This document shows, one piece after another, positions 1 to 8,251 of a DNA stretch of 58,105 bases. Where the stretch lies: contig SFND01000024.1 of the NCBI GenBank assembly GCA_004554245.1, forward strand, positions 1-58,105. Reading direction: 5' to 3'. The notes under the pieces are model-generated. The model had not been told where the DNA came from and did not search any database. It worked only from the letters and a program-made list of their open reading frames with translations. A program made the position numbers and the translations under genes. This DNA is from Oribacterium sp. (GTDB lineage: Bacteria; Bacillota_A; Clostridia; Lachnospirales; Lachnospiraceae). How positions within the stretch are numbered: the stretch's first letter is position 1; each line of letters opens with the position of its first letter.

Positions 1-125
1 CGCGATCTCTTGATCGCTTGACCATTGCTGGTCTCTGAAAATTCTTTAGAATCTTCAGGGTCTGTGTATTAATCGATCTTTGATTTTCAAGGTTCGCTGC
101 GCTCTCGTCTCGCGACAGCTTATAT
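1..125 (-). promoter_or_regulatory. rRNA operon leader (16S gene lies left of window)
   Basis: Read on the minus strand this stretch follows two strong promoters and contains the phrase CCTTGAAAATCAAAG, then short stem-loops (GACCA-GCAA-TGGTC near 18-32 and GCGATC-AAGA-GATCGC near 2-17). This order is typical of the leader before 16S rRNA in Lachnospiraceae. No rRNA gene sequence itself is inside the window, so the assignment is inference from leader style and promoter strength. Confidence 0.6.
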
Positions 126-154
126 ATATTATCAAACCGTTTTGCTTTTGTCAA
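126..154 (-). promoter_or_regulatory. Sigma-A promoter, proximal rRNA promoter
   Basis: Minus strand: -35 TTGACA (149-154), 17-nt spacer, -10 TAATAT (126-131). Near-consensus, and the closer of two tandem promoters firing out of the left edge. Confidence 0.85.
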
Positions 155-231
155 GCACTTTTTAAAATTTCTTTTTGTCATTCGCTTGCGATGGATCTTT
201 GTGTCCGTTTCGCTTGCGGCGACAGTTGCAT

Positions 232-260
232 ACTTTAACAGACGAAGCAGGGCATGTCAA
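232..260 (-). promoter_or_regulatory. Sigma-A promoter, distal rRNA promoter
   Basis: Minus strand: -35 TTGACA (255-260), 17-nt spacer, -10 TAAAGT (232-237) with an extended TG just upstream. Tandem arrangement with the promoter at 126-154 is characteristic of rRNA operons. Confidence 0.75.
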
Positions 261-298
261 GCACCATTTTCAACTTTTCAAAAAAATTCCCAAAGCAA

Positions 299-535
299 TT
301 CAGGGTACCCGGAGGGCTGTCATCGGAAGCACAGTACTCCGAAGCTGGAAGACTCTAAAATCCTGCCCTTAAGAAGTACTAAGCCCTCTGCAATCGCCGA
401 GTTTTCTTGATGAAAACTCAGCGTTGACAGAGGGTTCCATGGAGAGATAGCACTAAGTACTTCTAAAGGGCAGGATTTTGATTCTTCACAGCTTCTACGT
501 ATGGCTTCCGATGGCAGCCCTCCGGGCACCCTGAA
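299..535. repeat. ~237-bp imperfect inverted repeat (MITE-like)
   Basis: The two ends read TTCAGGGT...ACCCTGAA and the arms stay complementary almost to the centre. Matching blocks are CCCGGAGGGCTG, CATCGGAAGC, AAAATCCTGCCCTT, AGAAGTACT, CCCTCTG and finally GAGTTTTC-TTGAT-GAAAACTC (399-419). The right arm has extra unpaired bases near 440-452. The element ends 6 bp downstream of the mscS-like stop codon and upstream of the rRNA promoters. It encodes no credible protein. Its size and terminal inverted repeats suit a miniature inverted-repeat element, or it could be a giant terminator hairpin. Confidence 0.75.
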
Positions 536-540
536 TCCGC

Positions 541-1344
541 TCAATGCATATTAATATCAATGGTCTGATATGGGATCACAACGTGATGTTCGTTGAACGC
601 CTTTATTATTTTTTCGCGGAGTTCGCTGCAGGCGCGGAAGTTCTCGTCGACGCTGTGTGTCCATACAGTGAGCTTAAATACGACGCCGTTCTGGCTTACG
701 CGGCTCAGTGCAATCGTGACGTCTTTCCTGCTGACCTCCGGCTGGCTTTCGAGTGCCTGGCGGATCAGGGAACGAACGAGATCGAAGTCAGATTCATACG
801 CGACCTCAAACTCGAGGAAATTACCTGTACCCTCCACGTAGTCAGCATTGACGATCACTGCCTGATCCACGAGGCTGTTCGGAATGATATTGCTCTGTCC
901 GTCATAGCTCTGGATCACGACATGACGGAAGGTCATATCCTTCACGATGCCTTCGCAGATCTGCGTGCCTCCCTGCAGGAGCTTCACCTTCTGTCCGATT
1001 TCAAGCGGACGGGAGGCAGACAGCATGAAGCCGGAAATCACGTTTCCGAGAGCCTGCTGCGCCGCGAAGGTCGAGACAGCGATGATCAGGGTACCACTTT
1101 GCAGGATAACGGTACTGATCTCGCGCGCCATGTCAAACTGTGACAGCACAGAGTAGATCGCCGTCGCAAGGAGAACGACATACACCACACTGTTCAGAAA
1201 CTTATAGAAGATACTGTTCTTCCGCCGATTGATTCTTCGGAAGATGCGATTCGTGATGGAAATCAGCCCTGCAAACACCACGACTATGATCGCGATCGTA
1301 ATCAGTTTATCGAGGTGCCCCTCTGCCATGATATATTCTTTCAT
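541..1344 (-). CDS. MscS-family mechanosensitive ion channel
   Basis: A 267-residue membrane protein. Three hydrophobic segments are visible (about residues 11-32, 48-70 and 76-105). The third is the Gly/Ala-rich pore helix, with the phrase FAAQQALGNVISGF typical of MscS TM3. It is followed by the beta domain (IGQKVKL...GIVKDMTFRHVVIQ..DGQSNIIPNS) and a C-terminal alpha/beta domain. Family members open on membrane tension and release solutes during hypo-osmotic shock. GGGAGG lies 4 nt before the chosen ATG; a second ATG at codon 6 would leave that site too far away. The gene is monocistronic-looking and ends beside the long palindrome. Confidence 0.88.
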   Translation of the reverse strand: MKEYIMAEGHLDKLITIAIIVVVFAGLISITNRIFRRINRRKNSIFYKFLNSVVYVVLLATAIYSVLSQFDMAREISTVILQSGTLIIAVSTFAAQQALGNVISGFMLSASRPLEIGQKVKLLQGGTQICEGIVKDMTFRHVVIQSYDGQSNIIPNSLVDQAVIVNADYVEGTGNFLEFEVAYESDFDLVRSLIRQALESQPEVSRKDVTIALSRVSQNGVVFKLTVWTHSVDENFRACSELREKIIKAFNEHHVVIPYQTIDINMH

Positions 1345-1461
1345 TCCGCCTCCCTGTTTCGTGTCACATGCTGCACAGCGATCCTCGTTCCGTCGCGGTC
1401 ACAGCCCGTTTCATTCGTTAAAGCCAGGCACACGCCGGGGCATGCTGATGTAGACATTGGC

Positions 1462-2370
1462 CTACGCGTGCCTTTCTGCCTCTTCATACGCTTCGTCGGG
1501 GATGCCAATGTCTTCGACCAGCACCCGCCCGGCAAAGTTCTGTCCGGCGCCGCACACGAGGCCGGTCTTGTTCCGTCCGAAGGTGATGGTTACATCTGCT
1601 TTTATGCCGCAGCCCATGAGCTCACCCGTATCGGTATTGATACCGGAGGGTGCGTCGATGGCGAGCACGAATCCATGCCTGCGGCGATTGGCCTCTTCTA
1701 TAAACGTGCGGTAGTCGCCCGCGATTTCTCGATGCAGGCCAATGCCGAAGATACCGTCGATCAGGATGTCGTCGTCCGGAAGTCTGTTCGCCCGAAACAG
1801 CGATGCATCGTCCGCGGCAGTGGCGCTGTCTGGATGCATTGCCATAGCAGCTACTTCGCCAGCATTGGCAGTATCAACGTCTGGATGATACATGGTCACC
1901 GTGCCACCCGCCTGCTGAAAATGGCAGAGCTGGTAGAGAAACTCCCAGCTGGCTTTCTCCAGGTTTCCGACGATGTAAACCTGCGGCTGGTAGCCCTCCC
2001 TGAGGAGCATACGCGACGCGCAGACACCGTCCGCGCCGTTATTGCCGACACCACAGAGCACGGAAATCTTCAGGTCCTGGTATCGCGCAGCTAGCTTCTG
2101 TTGATCCCGCACACCGTTTACGTCTGCCACCCCATCTCCGAGGCTCACGAGTTCAGCCAGCGCGTCCTTCACCTCATTTGTCACCGTAGCATCTACACGC
2201 TTCTGTGCGAGCGGAAAATGCTTCATTACGTATTCCGCGATCTTACTGCTCGCCGTTTCCATCAGCGTCAGAGACTTCAGTCCCATCACATCCATCGCGT
2301 AGCGGTCGGCCGCCTTCGCCACCGTACCCGTGATGCACATCGCTTTCCGATCACCATTCTCATGTTGCAT
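1462..2370 (-). CDS. nnrE: NAD(P)H-hydrate epimerase (YjeF N-terminal domain)
   Basis: A 302-residue protein matching the YjeF N-terminal (NnrE) fold, which epimerises damaged NAD(P)HX so that the S-specific dehydratase can repair it. The nucleotide-binding motif GVGNNGADG follows a central beta strand, and later DGIFGIGLHREI and VLAIDAPSGINTDTGE match the conserved dehydrated-nucleotide pocket. Many bacteria fuse this domain to the NnrD dehydratase (about 500 residues); here only the epimerase half is present and no NnrD follows. GAGGCGGG lies just before the ATG. The stop codon overlaps a short recurring motif (1448-1463). Confidence 0.87.
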   Translation of the reverse strand: MQHENGDRKAMCITGTVAKAADRYAMDVMGLKSLTLMETASSKIAEYVMKHFPLAQKRVDATVTNEVKDALAELVSLGDGVADVNGVRDQQKLAARYQDLKISVLCGVGNNGADGVCASRMLLREGYQPQVYIVGNLEKASWEFLYQLCHFQQAGGTVTMYHPDVDTANAGEVAAMAMHPDSATAADDASLFRANRLPDDDILIDGIFGIGLHREIAGDYRTFIEEANRRRHGFVLAIDAPSGINTDTGELMGCGIKADVTITFGRNKTGLVCGAGQNFAGRVLVEDIGIPDEAYEEAERHA

Positions 2371-2582
2371 ATTCCCGCCTCTTCCTATAAAGAAATATCA
2401 TCCCAGGGATGGGCCGCTCATCCCTTCGCTTCATCATGCCATCTGACCGCTCGGCATCCCCGCCCTGATCGGGCCTTTATTCCGAAACGTTTCTGGTGAT
2501 ATTTTACCACAGATTCATTTCCAACGCACAGTGCGCTTCAATTGCGTTTTCATCCAGCAGAATCCGCGCATAAAAAAAGAGG

Positions 2583-2640
2583 CCGCCCCCTCACGCTCAT
2601 CTTAAGAATTTCGTAAGGGGGTCTGACCCCATTAAATTTT
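2583..2640. repeat. Solitary copy of GGGGTCTGACCCC REP-like element
   Basis: Contains CTTAAG, then GGGGGTCTGACCCCATTA, the same core as the four units at 47401-48211. It sits directly behind the RNA methyltransferase stop codon. The core is self-complementary around a single central base, and a CCCCCTC/GAGGGGG-type pairing extends it. Probably a degenerate or partial copy. Confidence 0.6.
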
Positions 2641-2642
2641 TA

Positions 2643-3854
2643 TTAAATTTTCGGGAGCACCGGCTTCCCGCGGAAATCATGCGGTGCGGAGCGCTGGATA
2701 TAGCGCTTGTCGTAGCTGTAGAAGTAGGTCTTCATCATACCGTTATAGATCTTCCGGTTCTTGTCGGCCTTTCCGAGGTACTTCTGCGCGTCCTCCCAGG
2801 CCGTGATGAGGTGCATAGACCAGCTGTCGAGCCCCTGATATGCCTCCTTCAGCTCGGTGTACAGAAGCGGCAGATTCCGCTTATCCTCGATTCGCTCACC
2901 GTATGGCGGGTTCGTGAGGATATAACCGAACTTACCGCTGTGCGAGAAGTTCGCGATGTCACGCACCTGCAGATGCACGATCTTCTCTACACCGGCACGC
3001 TCTGCGTTCTCACGCGCGACCGGAATCACCTCCGGATTGATGTCATAGCCCTGGATATCCACCTTCTTCCCGAAGCGGTTCACACCGGTATCCAGAAGCG
3101 TCTGGTCGATGGCCTCATCCGCCTCGTCGAGTGCGTTATACCAGCACTTCTTATCGATCAGATTCGTCCACGCCTCGGAAACGAAGGCACGATCCATACC
3201 TGGGGCGATGTTGGCGGCGATCATGGCTGCCTCGATCACGAAGGTACCGGAGCCGCACATCGGATCGACGAAGGCGTGGTCCTCACGCCAGCCGGACTGC
3301 ATGATGAGGGCCGCAGCCAGCGTCTCGGTGATCGGCGCGAGGCCCTGCTTCAGACGGTAGCCACGCTTATGGAGGGACTCGCCGGAGGTATCGAGGCAGA
3401 CCGTGAAGATATCCTTATACGCAAAGACACGTACCGGATACTTCGCACCATGCTCCTCGAACCAGTCGACGCCATAGTATGCGCCCATGCGGGCAACCAT
3501 TGCCTTCTTCATAACCGACTGGATGTCACGGGTCGAAAAGAGCTTCGACTTGATGGAGCTCGCCTTCGTAACCCAGAAGCTGCCATCCTTCGGTACGAAA
3601 TTCTCCCATGGGAGTGATTTCGTCGCCTGGAAGAGCTCCTCCCAGGTCTCTGCCCGGAAGGTGCCGACCTTCAGCAGGATACGCTCCGTCGTACGGAGGA
3701 AGACATTGGCACGCGCGATGGCGTCCGCATCGCCGATAAAGCTCACGCGTCCGTCGGTGACTTCCGTGATGTCGTAGCCGAGATTGATGATTTCTTTTTT
3801 CGTGACGGCCTCGAGACCGAAATGGCAAGGCGCAATCAGTTCAAATGTTTTCAT
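2643..3854 (-). CDS. THUMP-domain class I SAM-dependent RNA methyltransferase
   Basis: A 403-residue protein of the YpsC/RlmL-N family, predicted to make N2-methylguanosine in 23S rRNA. The N-terminal third carries a ferredoxin-like/THUMP RNA-binding region (start MKTFELIAPCHFGLEAV is diagnostic). The catalytic half has motif I DPMCGSGTFVIEAA near residue 195, the acidic loop GYDINPEVI and the N2-guanine catalytic motif TNPPYGERI near residue 313. Length fits B. subtilis YpsC (about 385). AAAGG lies 8 nt before the ATG. The target base cannot be read from the sequence. Confidence 0.9.
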   Translation of the reverse strand: MKTFELIAPCHFGLEAVTKKEIINLGYDITEVTDGRVSFIGDADAIARANVFLRTTERILLKVGTFRAETWEELFQATKSLPWENFVPKDGSFWVTKASSIKSKLFSTRDIQSVMKKAMVARMGAYYGVDWFEEHGAKYPVRVFAYKDIFTVCLDTSGESLHKRGYRLKQGLAPITETLAAALIMQSGWREDHAFVDPMCGSGTFVIEAAMIAANIAPGMDRAFVSEAWTNLIDKKCWYNALDEADEAIDQTLLDTGVNRFGKKVDIQGYDINPEVIPVARENAERAGVEKIVHLQVRDIANFSHSGKFGYILTNPPYGERIEDKRNLPLLYTELKEAYQGLDSWSMHLITAWEDAQKYLGKADKNRKIYNGMMKTYFYSYDKRYIQRSAPHDFRGKPVLPKI

Positions 3855-4015
3855 GATATAAACCTTTCGTAATACTATGTGCGAAGGGATGATGTTCGAT
3901 AAATGTCGCTCGTCCAGGCAGGACAGGCAGTGCTATAAGCCGTACGCAGCCTGACGCCCGATCCTTCTGGCGTCTGGGCATGACGGATCCATCCGGGCGG
4001 CGTAAGCACGCCGGA

Positions 4016-4687
4016 CTAGTGATTGATGATGCCCTTGATCAGCCAGAGCACGACGAGGACCACCAGCAGTGGGAGCAGTACCGGCGAAAGGAAGGCCAGC
4101 ACACCACCGATGAGGCCCACGAGGACCTGGAATACCAGGAAGAAGATGATGAAGACGGCGATGCAGCCCCAGCCGCTCGCGTCAAACACATGCACGTGGC
4201 TGCCTGTGCCGCCCTGCTGCGCCTTCCGCTCGCTGTGATGACGATAGAACGGGTCGCTCCAGCCGTTGTCGTTCCGCTCTCCGTTCTCGGCGTAGCTCTC
4301 CCGCTCCTGGTGGTTCTCGTCCTCATAGCCCTGGCGCACGGTCTCCGCATCTTCTGCCTCGGTTTCACAGCTGCGCGCACCGGCGCCACTGTAGTTCGCA
4401 CGGAAATGATCGAAGGCGTCGGAATCCGGCTCCAGATCGACCGTACCGCGGATTTCATCATCCTGACTCGCGATCGGATCGCCCGCCGCCTCGGCGGTAT
4501 CAATGATGGTCTTCGCCAGCAGTCTCGGTGAACCGAGCTCCTCGATGACCTCTGCCTCGGAGCGCCCCTTCCGGACCTCTCCACAGATATAGCTGTCGTA
4601 ATATGCGATCTGCTCACGAATCACCTGATCTGAAACGCTCAGGTTGAGCTGGACCGTTAAATCATGCAGGAACTGTTCCTTATTCAA
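4016..4687 (-). CDS. HAAS (DUF1700-like) domain membrane protein, TTG start
   Basis: A 223-residue protein. The N-terminal ~75 residues (NKEQFLHDLTVQLN, then YYDSYI, then EVIEELGSPRLLAKTI) match the HAAS/DUF1700 signalling domain, usually linked to membrane stress sensing and PadR regulators. A polar linker follows, then two hydrophobic segments at the C terminus (IAVFIIFFLVFQVLVGLIGG and LLPLLVVLVVLWLIKG). The start is placed at TTG because GAGG lies 7 nt upstream and the domain begins there; the longer open frame upstream runs through a short repeat (4751-4767). No PadR-like partner is adjacent. Confidence 0.75.
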   Translation of the reverse strand: MNKEQFLHDLTVQLNLSVSDQVIREQIAYYDSYICGEVRKGRSEAEVIEELGSPRLLAKTIIDTAEAAGDPIASQDDEIRGTVDLEPDSDAFDHFRANYSGAGARSCETEAEDAETVRQGYEDENHQERESYAENGERNDNGWSDPFYRHHSERKAQQGGTGSHVHVFDASGWGCIAVFIIFFLVFQVLVGLIGGVLAFLSPVLLPLLVVLVVLWLIKGIINH

Positions 4688-4835
4688 ATTCGTTTCCTCA
4701 TCGCGGCGGCTGCCGCCTTCTTTTCTATTCCGATCGATGTCAGTTTTCGCAGGCCAATGCCTACATGCACGCAGGGCTTCGCCCATGCCGTAAGATTCGA
4801 TCATGCTTCAGATGAAGCGCCTCTAATATACAATA

Positions 4836-4868
4836 AACCGAGACCTGCACAGTGCGCAAGTCCCGGTT
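4836..4868 (-). terminator. Rho-independent terminator after aspS
   Basis: Stem AACCGGGACTTGC / GCAGGTCTCGGTT with a short loop, followed on the minus strand by a T-rich run. It lies ~105 nt beyond the aspS stop. The plus strand also ends in TATATTTTT, so it may work both ways. Confidence 0.7.
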
Positions 4869-4973
4869 ATATTTTTCACAGAAAATTCGGAATCGCAGTG
4901 CCGTGTAGCGCCGCGAGACATTTTCGATGCAGGTGTATCATGTAGACATTGGCCTCACAGATGCACGGCGGAA

Positions 4974-6788
4974 TCACTCTTCCGTCTTCTCCTCTGCCTC
5001 CTCCGGAACCACGGCGATGCCGAGGTCGGTAAGCTGTGACTCGTCAAATACCGGAGCCGGTGCATCCATCATCGGATCGGAGCCGTCCTTGATCTTCGGG
5101 AAGGCGATGACATCACGGATCGTGTCGGAGCCGACCATCCACATCGCGAGACGGTCGAGGCCGTACGCGAGACCAGCGTGAGGCGGTACACCGTACTTGA
5201 AGGCCTGCATCAGGAAGCCGAACTGCTTCTGCGCCTTCTCCGGTGTGAAGCCAAGCTTCTCGAGCATCTTCTCCTGTACGTCGGCCTGGTGGATACGAAC
5301 CGAACCACCACCGAGCTCCGTACCATTCAGAACGATATCATATGCCTTCGCACGAACCGCGCCCTGATCGGTATCGATCATCGGGAGGTCCTCCTCCATC
5401 GGCATCGTGAACGGATGATGCATCGCCTGGTAACGGCCGAGCTCGTCGGACCACTCGAACATCGGGAACTCGGTGACCCAAAGGAACTTCCACGCCTTAC
5501 GATCGATGAGATCGAGGTCTGCGCCGAGCTGGAGACGAAGTGCACCGAGTGCGCTCCATACGGTCGTGTTCTTCGTGTCGGATACGAACATGAGGAGGTC
5601 GCCCGGCTCGCCGCCCATCTCCTGGCAGAGTGCCTTCAGCTCCTCTTCCGTCATAAACTTCGCGAAGCTGGACTTATAGCTGCCATCCTCGTTGATCGCG
5701 AGGTACGCGAGGCCCTTCGCACCATAGCCCTTGACGAGCTCGGTGTACTTATCGATGTGCTTACGCGGCATCTTCGTCTGCCCCTTGACATTCAGACCCT
5801 TGATCATACCGCCGTCCTTCGCGCATGCGGAGAACACGCCGAAGCCACAGTCCTTCACCACCTCTGTGACATCGTGAAGCAGCATCTCGAAACGCATATC
5901 CGGCTTATCGGAGCCGTACTGGTTCATCGCGTCGATCCATGGCATCCGCATGATCGGGAGTTCAATGTCTACATCGCACACCTCCTTGAAGATGTACTTC
6001 AGCAGACGCTCGTTGACCTCGATGACATCATCGACATCCACGAAGCTGAGCTCCATATCCACCTGGGTGAACTCCGGCTGACGATCGGCACGGAGGTCCT
6101 CATCACGGTAGCAGCGTGCCAGCTGGAAGTAACGGTCGAAACCGGATACCATGAGGAGCTGCTTCAGGAGCTGCGGAGACTGCGGCAGTGCGTAGAAGGA
6201 GCCGTGGTGCATACGGGAAGGTACGAGGAAGTCTCTCGCACCCTCCGGGGTGGACTTGATGAGGGTCGGGGTCTCGATCTCGAGGAAGCCGTTCTCACTC
6301 ATGAAGCTGCGAATCAGATAGGCGATCTTCGCTCTCGTCATGATGCGCTTCGCGAGCTCCGGACGACGAAGGTCGAGGTAACGATACTTGAGACGTGTGT
6401 TCTCGTTCGTCGGGATCCCATCCTCGATCGGGAATGGTGGCGTCTCGGACTCGGCGAGAATACGAAGTGCTCTGGCAGAAATCTCGATGCTTCCTGTCTT
6501 CATATCCTTGTTGGCATCCTTACCACGGGAACGGACGATACCAGTCACCGCGATTACAAACTCGGAACGCAGCTTCGCTGCCTTCTCAAACACCTCGGTG
6601 CCGCACTCGGACTCCTCGAACACGATCTGCAGGAGACCGGAACGATCACGAAGGTCTGTAAAGATCAGACCGCCCTTGTTTCTGGAGCGCTGAACCCAGC
6701 CCATCATGGTGACTTCTCTGTCGATATAGGACTCGTCAAGCTCTGTACATCTGCACGTTCTGTGCAGACCTTTCATAGACTCTGCCAT
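4974..6788 (-). CDS. aspS: Aspartyl-tRNA synthetase
   Basis: 604 residues, the usual length of bacterial AspRS. Order of parts: N-terminal OB-fold anticodon domain (VTMMGWVQRSRNKGGLIFTD near residues 27-46); class II catalytic core with motif 2 RDEDLRADRQPEFTQ near 220; the bacterial GAD insertion; and motif 3 GLAYGLDRLAMW near 540. It charges tRNA-Asp in the cytoplasm. AGAGGT lies 8 nt before the ATG. The gene follows hisS by 30 nt, forming the hisS-aspS operon common in Bacillota. A short acidic tail (EEAEEKTEE) ends the protein. Confidence 0.97.
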   Translation of the reverse strand: MAESMKGLHRTCRCTELDESYIDREVTMMGWVQRSRNKGGLIFTDLRDRSGLLQIVFEESECGTEVFEKAAKLRSEFVIAVTGIVRSRGKDANKDMKTGSIEISARALRILAESETPPFPIEDGIPTNENTRLKYRYLDLRRPELAKRIMTRAKIAYLIRSFMSENGFLEIETPTLIKSTPEGARDFLVPSRMHHGSFYALPQSPQLLKQLLMVSGFDRYFQLARCYRDEDLRADRQPEFTQVDMELSFVDVDDVIEVNERLLKYIFKEVCDVDIELPIMRMPWIDAMNQYGSDKPDMRFEMLLHDVTEVVKDCGFGVFSACAKDGGMIKGLNVKGQTKMPRKHIDKYTELVKGYGAKGLAYLAINEDGSYKSSFAKFMTEEELKALCQEMGGEPGDLLMFVSDTKNTTVWSALGALRLQLGADLDLIDRKAWKFLWVTEFPMFEWSDELGRYQAMHHPFTMPMEEDLPMIDTDQGAVRAKAYDIVLNGTELGGGSVRIHQADVQEKMLEKLGFTPEKAQKQFGFLMQAFKYGVPPHAGLAYGLDRLAMWMVGSDTIRDVIAFPKIKDGSDPMMDAPAPVFDESQLTDLGIAVVPEEAEEKTEE

Positions 6789-6818
6789 AGCTTTTACCTC
6801 TTATATATAATGAAAAAA

Positions 6819-8090
6819 TTACTGTAATGAATCCTGATAGAATTCCTTAAACTCGGTATATCCCTCCGATGTAAGCTGCTCCTTCTGGAACTTCTTGTTT
6901 TTATTCATGCGGGATACCAGAACGGTCTCTCCCTGAAGACGACGTGTCATCGCTTCGCTGATCGCCTCGGCGGTCTTCGCACGATCGAGGTTCTTATCGA
7001 GGAGGAAGGCCACCTTCGTGCCCTCACCCGGAACCTTCTCGTCTGCGTCGAGCATGATGGTGATGATACGCTCGAAGCCGATCGAGAAGCCGACGGCCGG
7101 GGTATCCTGACCGGTGAACTTGCCGACCATACGGTCATAGCGTCCGCCACCGCCGACGGAGCCGCTGAAGCCCTCGGCACGGATCTCGAAGATCGGACCG
7201 GTATAGTAGCCCATACCACGCACGAGGGTCGGATCGAAGAGAACCTTTACATTGACGCTCTTGACAGCTGCCACCGTCTCCACGATGGTGGCGAGGTTAT
7301 CCGTCACGCTCTCCGGGAGCACATCCTTCAGCTTCTCACCGAGGTTGCGGATGTCCTGTGCACCGGTACCGATGGTCGCAAGCAGCGCCTGATACTTATC
7401 GATGACACTCTCCTCATAGCCGAGCGAAAGGAGCTCTGCCTTTACGCCGTCGTTTCCGATCTTGTCGGCCTTATCGAGGCTGATGCAGACCTTCTCGAAA
7501 TCGTCTGCAGGGAAGCCGGCGTAGGCCTGCATGCCGCGGAGGATCTCACGGTCGTTGATCACGATGGAGAAGTTATACTTCTCACCGAAGCCGATGCGGT
7601 TAAGCAGGGTGGAGATGGCGAGGATCAGCTCGATCTCCGCGACGTTGCTGCCATCACCGAAGATGTCGATGTCGCACTGCACGAACTCACGGAAGCGGCC
7701 CTTCTGCGGACGATCCGCACGGAACACTGGTCCGATCTGGAGTGCCTTAAACGGGCTCGGAAGCTGTGCCTGGTTCTGGCTGTAGAAGCGGCTCAGTGGA
7801 AGGGTCAGATCATAGCGGAGGCCGGAATCTGCGAGTGCGTCCAGATCGCCAGACTGGAATGCGCTTTCCAGCTTATCGCCGCGCTTCTGTACCTTAAAAA
7901 TCAGCTTCTCGTTATCACCGCCCTGCTTGCTGAGCAGATTCTCGATGTGCTCGACGACCGGGGTCTCGATCTCTGTAAAGCCGAACTCCTTATAGGTTCT
8001 GCGGATTTCGCTCAGAACATACTGGCGAAGCTCCATCTCTCTCGGGAGGATGTCCTTCATACCGGTGACCGGTTTCTTCTTTAATGCCAT
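6819..8090 (-). CDS. hisS: Histidyl-tRNA synthetase
   Basis: 423 residues, class II aminoacyl-tRNA synthetase that charges tRNA-His. Visible landmarks are the N-terminal PVTGMKDILP, motif 2 GPVFRADRPQKGRFREF near residue 115, the HisRS-specific GMGYYTGPIFE near 290 and motif 3 VGFSIGFERI near 340. The C-terminal anticodon-binding domain follows. First gene of the hisS-aspS operon, with its own extended -10 promoter (8126-8154). The leader is too short for a T-box. Confidence 0.97.
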   Translation of the reverse strand: MALKKKPVTGMKDILPREMELRQYVLSEIRRTYKEFGFTEIETPVVEHIENLLSKQGGDNEKLIFKVQKRGDKLESAFQSGDLDALADSGLRYDLTLPLSRFYSQNQAQLPSPFKALQIGPVFRADRPQKGRFREFVQCDIDIFGDGSNVAEIELILAISTLLNRIGFGEKYNFSIVINDREILRGMQAYAGFPADDFEKVCISLDKADKIGNDGVKAELLSLGYEESVIDKYQALLATIGTGAQDIRNLGEKLKDVLPESVTDNLATIVETVAAVKSVNVKVLFDPTLVRGMGYYTGPIFEIRAEGFSGSVGGGGRYDRMVGKFTGQDTPAVGFSIGFERIITIMLDADEKVPGEGTKVAFLLDKNLDRAKTAEAISEAMTRRLQGETVLVSRMNKNKKFQKEQLTSEGYTEFKEFYQDSLQ

Positions 8091-8125
8091 AGCTGTACCT
8101 CATATCAATGTTAATACGGCCTTTA

Positions 8126-8154
8126 ATTATAACAACAGTCGCGCAAATACGCAA
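8126..8154 (-). promoter_or_regulatory. Sigma-A promoter of hisS-aspS
   Basis: Minus strand -35 TTGCGT (8149-8154), 17-nt spacer, perfect TATAAT (8126-8131) preceded by an extended TG. The transcript would start about 30 nt before the hisS ATG. Confidence 0.85.
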
Positions 8155-8198
8155 GAACCTCGCACGGTGCGCGGCCTCGGCAATACGCCGAAATCACG

Positions 8199-8230
8199 AA
8201 ACCGCACCTCTGGCTCGAGGTGCGGTTTTT
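8199..8230. terminator. Hairpin terminator between hisS and lysA
   Basis: Stem AACCGCACCT / AGGTGCGGTT with an 8-nt loop. A T-run follows on the plus strand. On the minus strand it would have to block hisS promoter read-in or mark an upstream end, because lysA (higher coordinates) points toward lower coordinates and ends at 8252. Confidence 0.7.
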
Positions 8231-8251
8231 ACATCATGATGTATGCATTGA

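Noticed and set aside
1..125. 16S rRNA gene inside the window
   Set aside because: Only leader-type sequence is present; the start of 16S is not reached.
4016..4804. Longer ATG-initiated form of the HAAS protein
   Set aside because: The extra 39 codons cross a short repeat and lack a ribosome binding site; TTG at 4687 has GAGG at 7 nt and starts exactly at the domain.
8091..8160. T-box leader for hisS
   Set aside because: Predicted transcript start leaves about 30 nt, too short.
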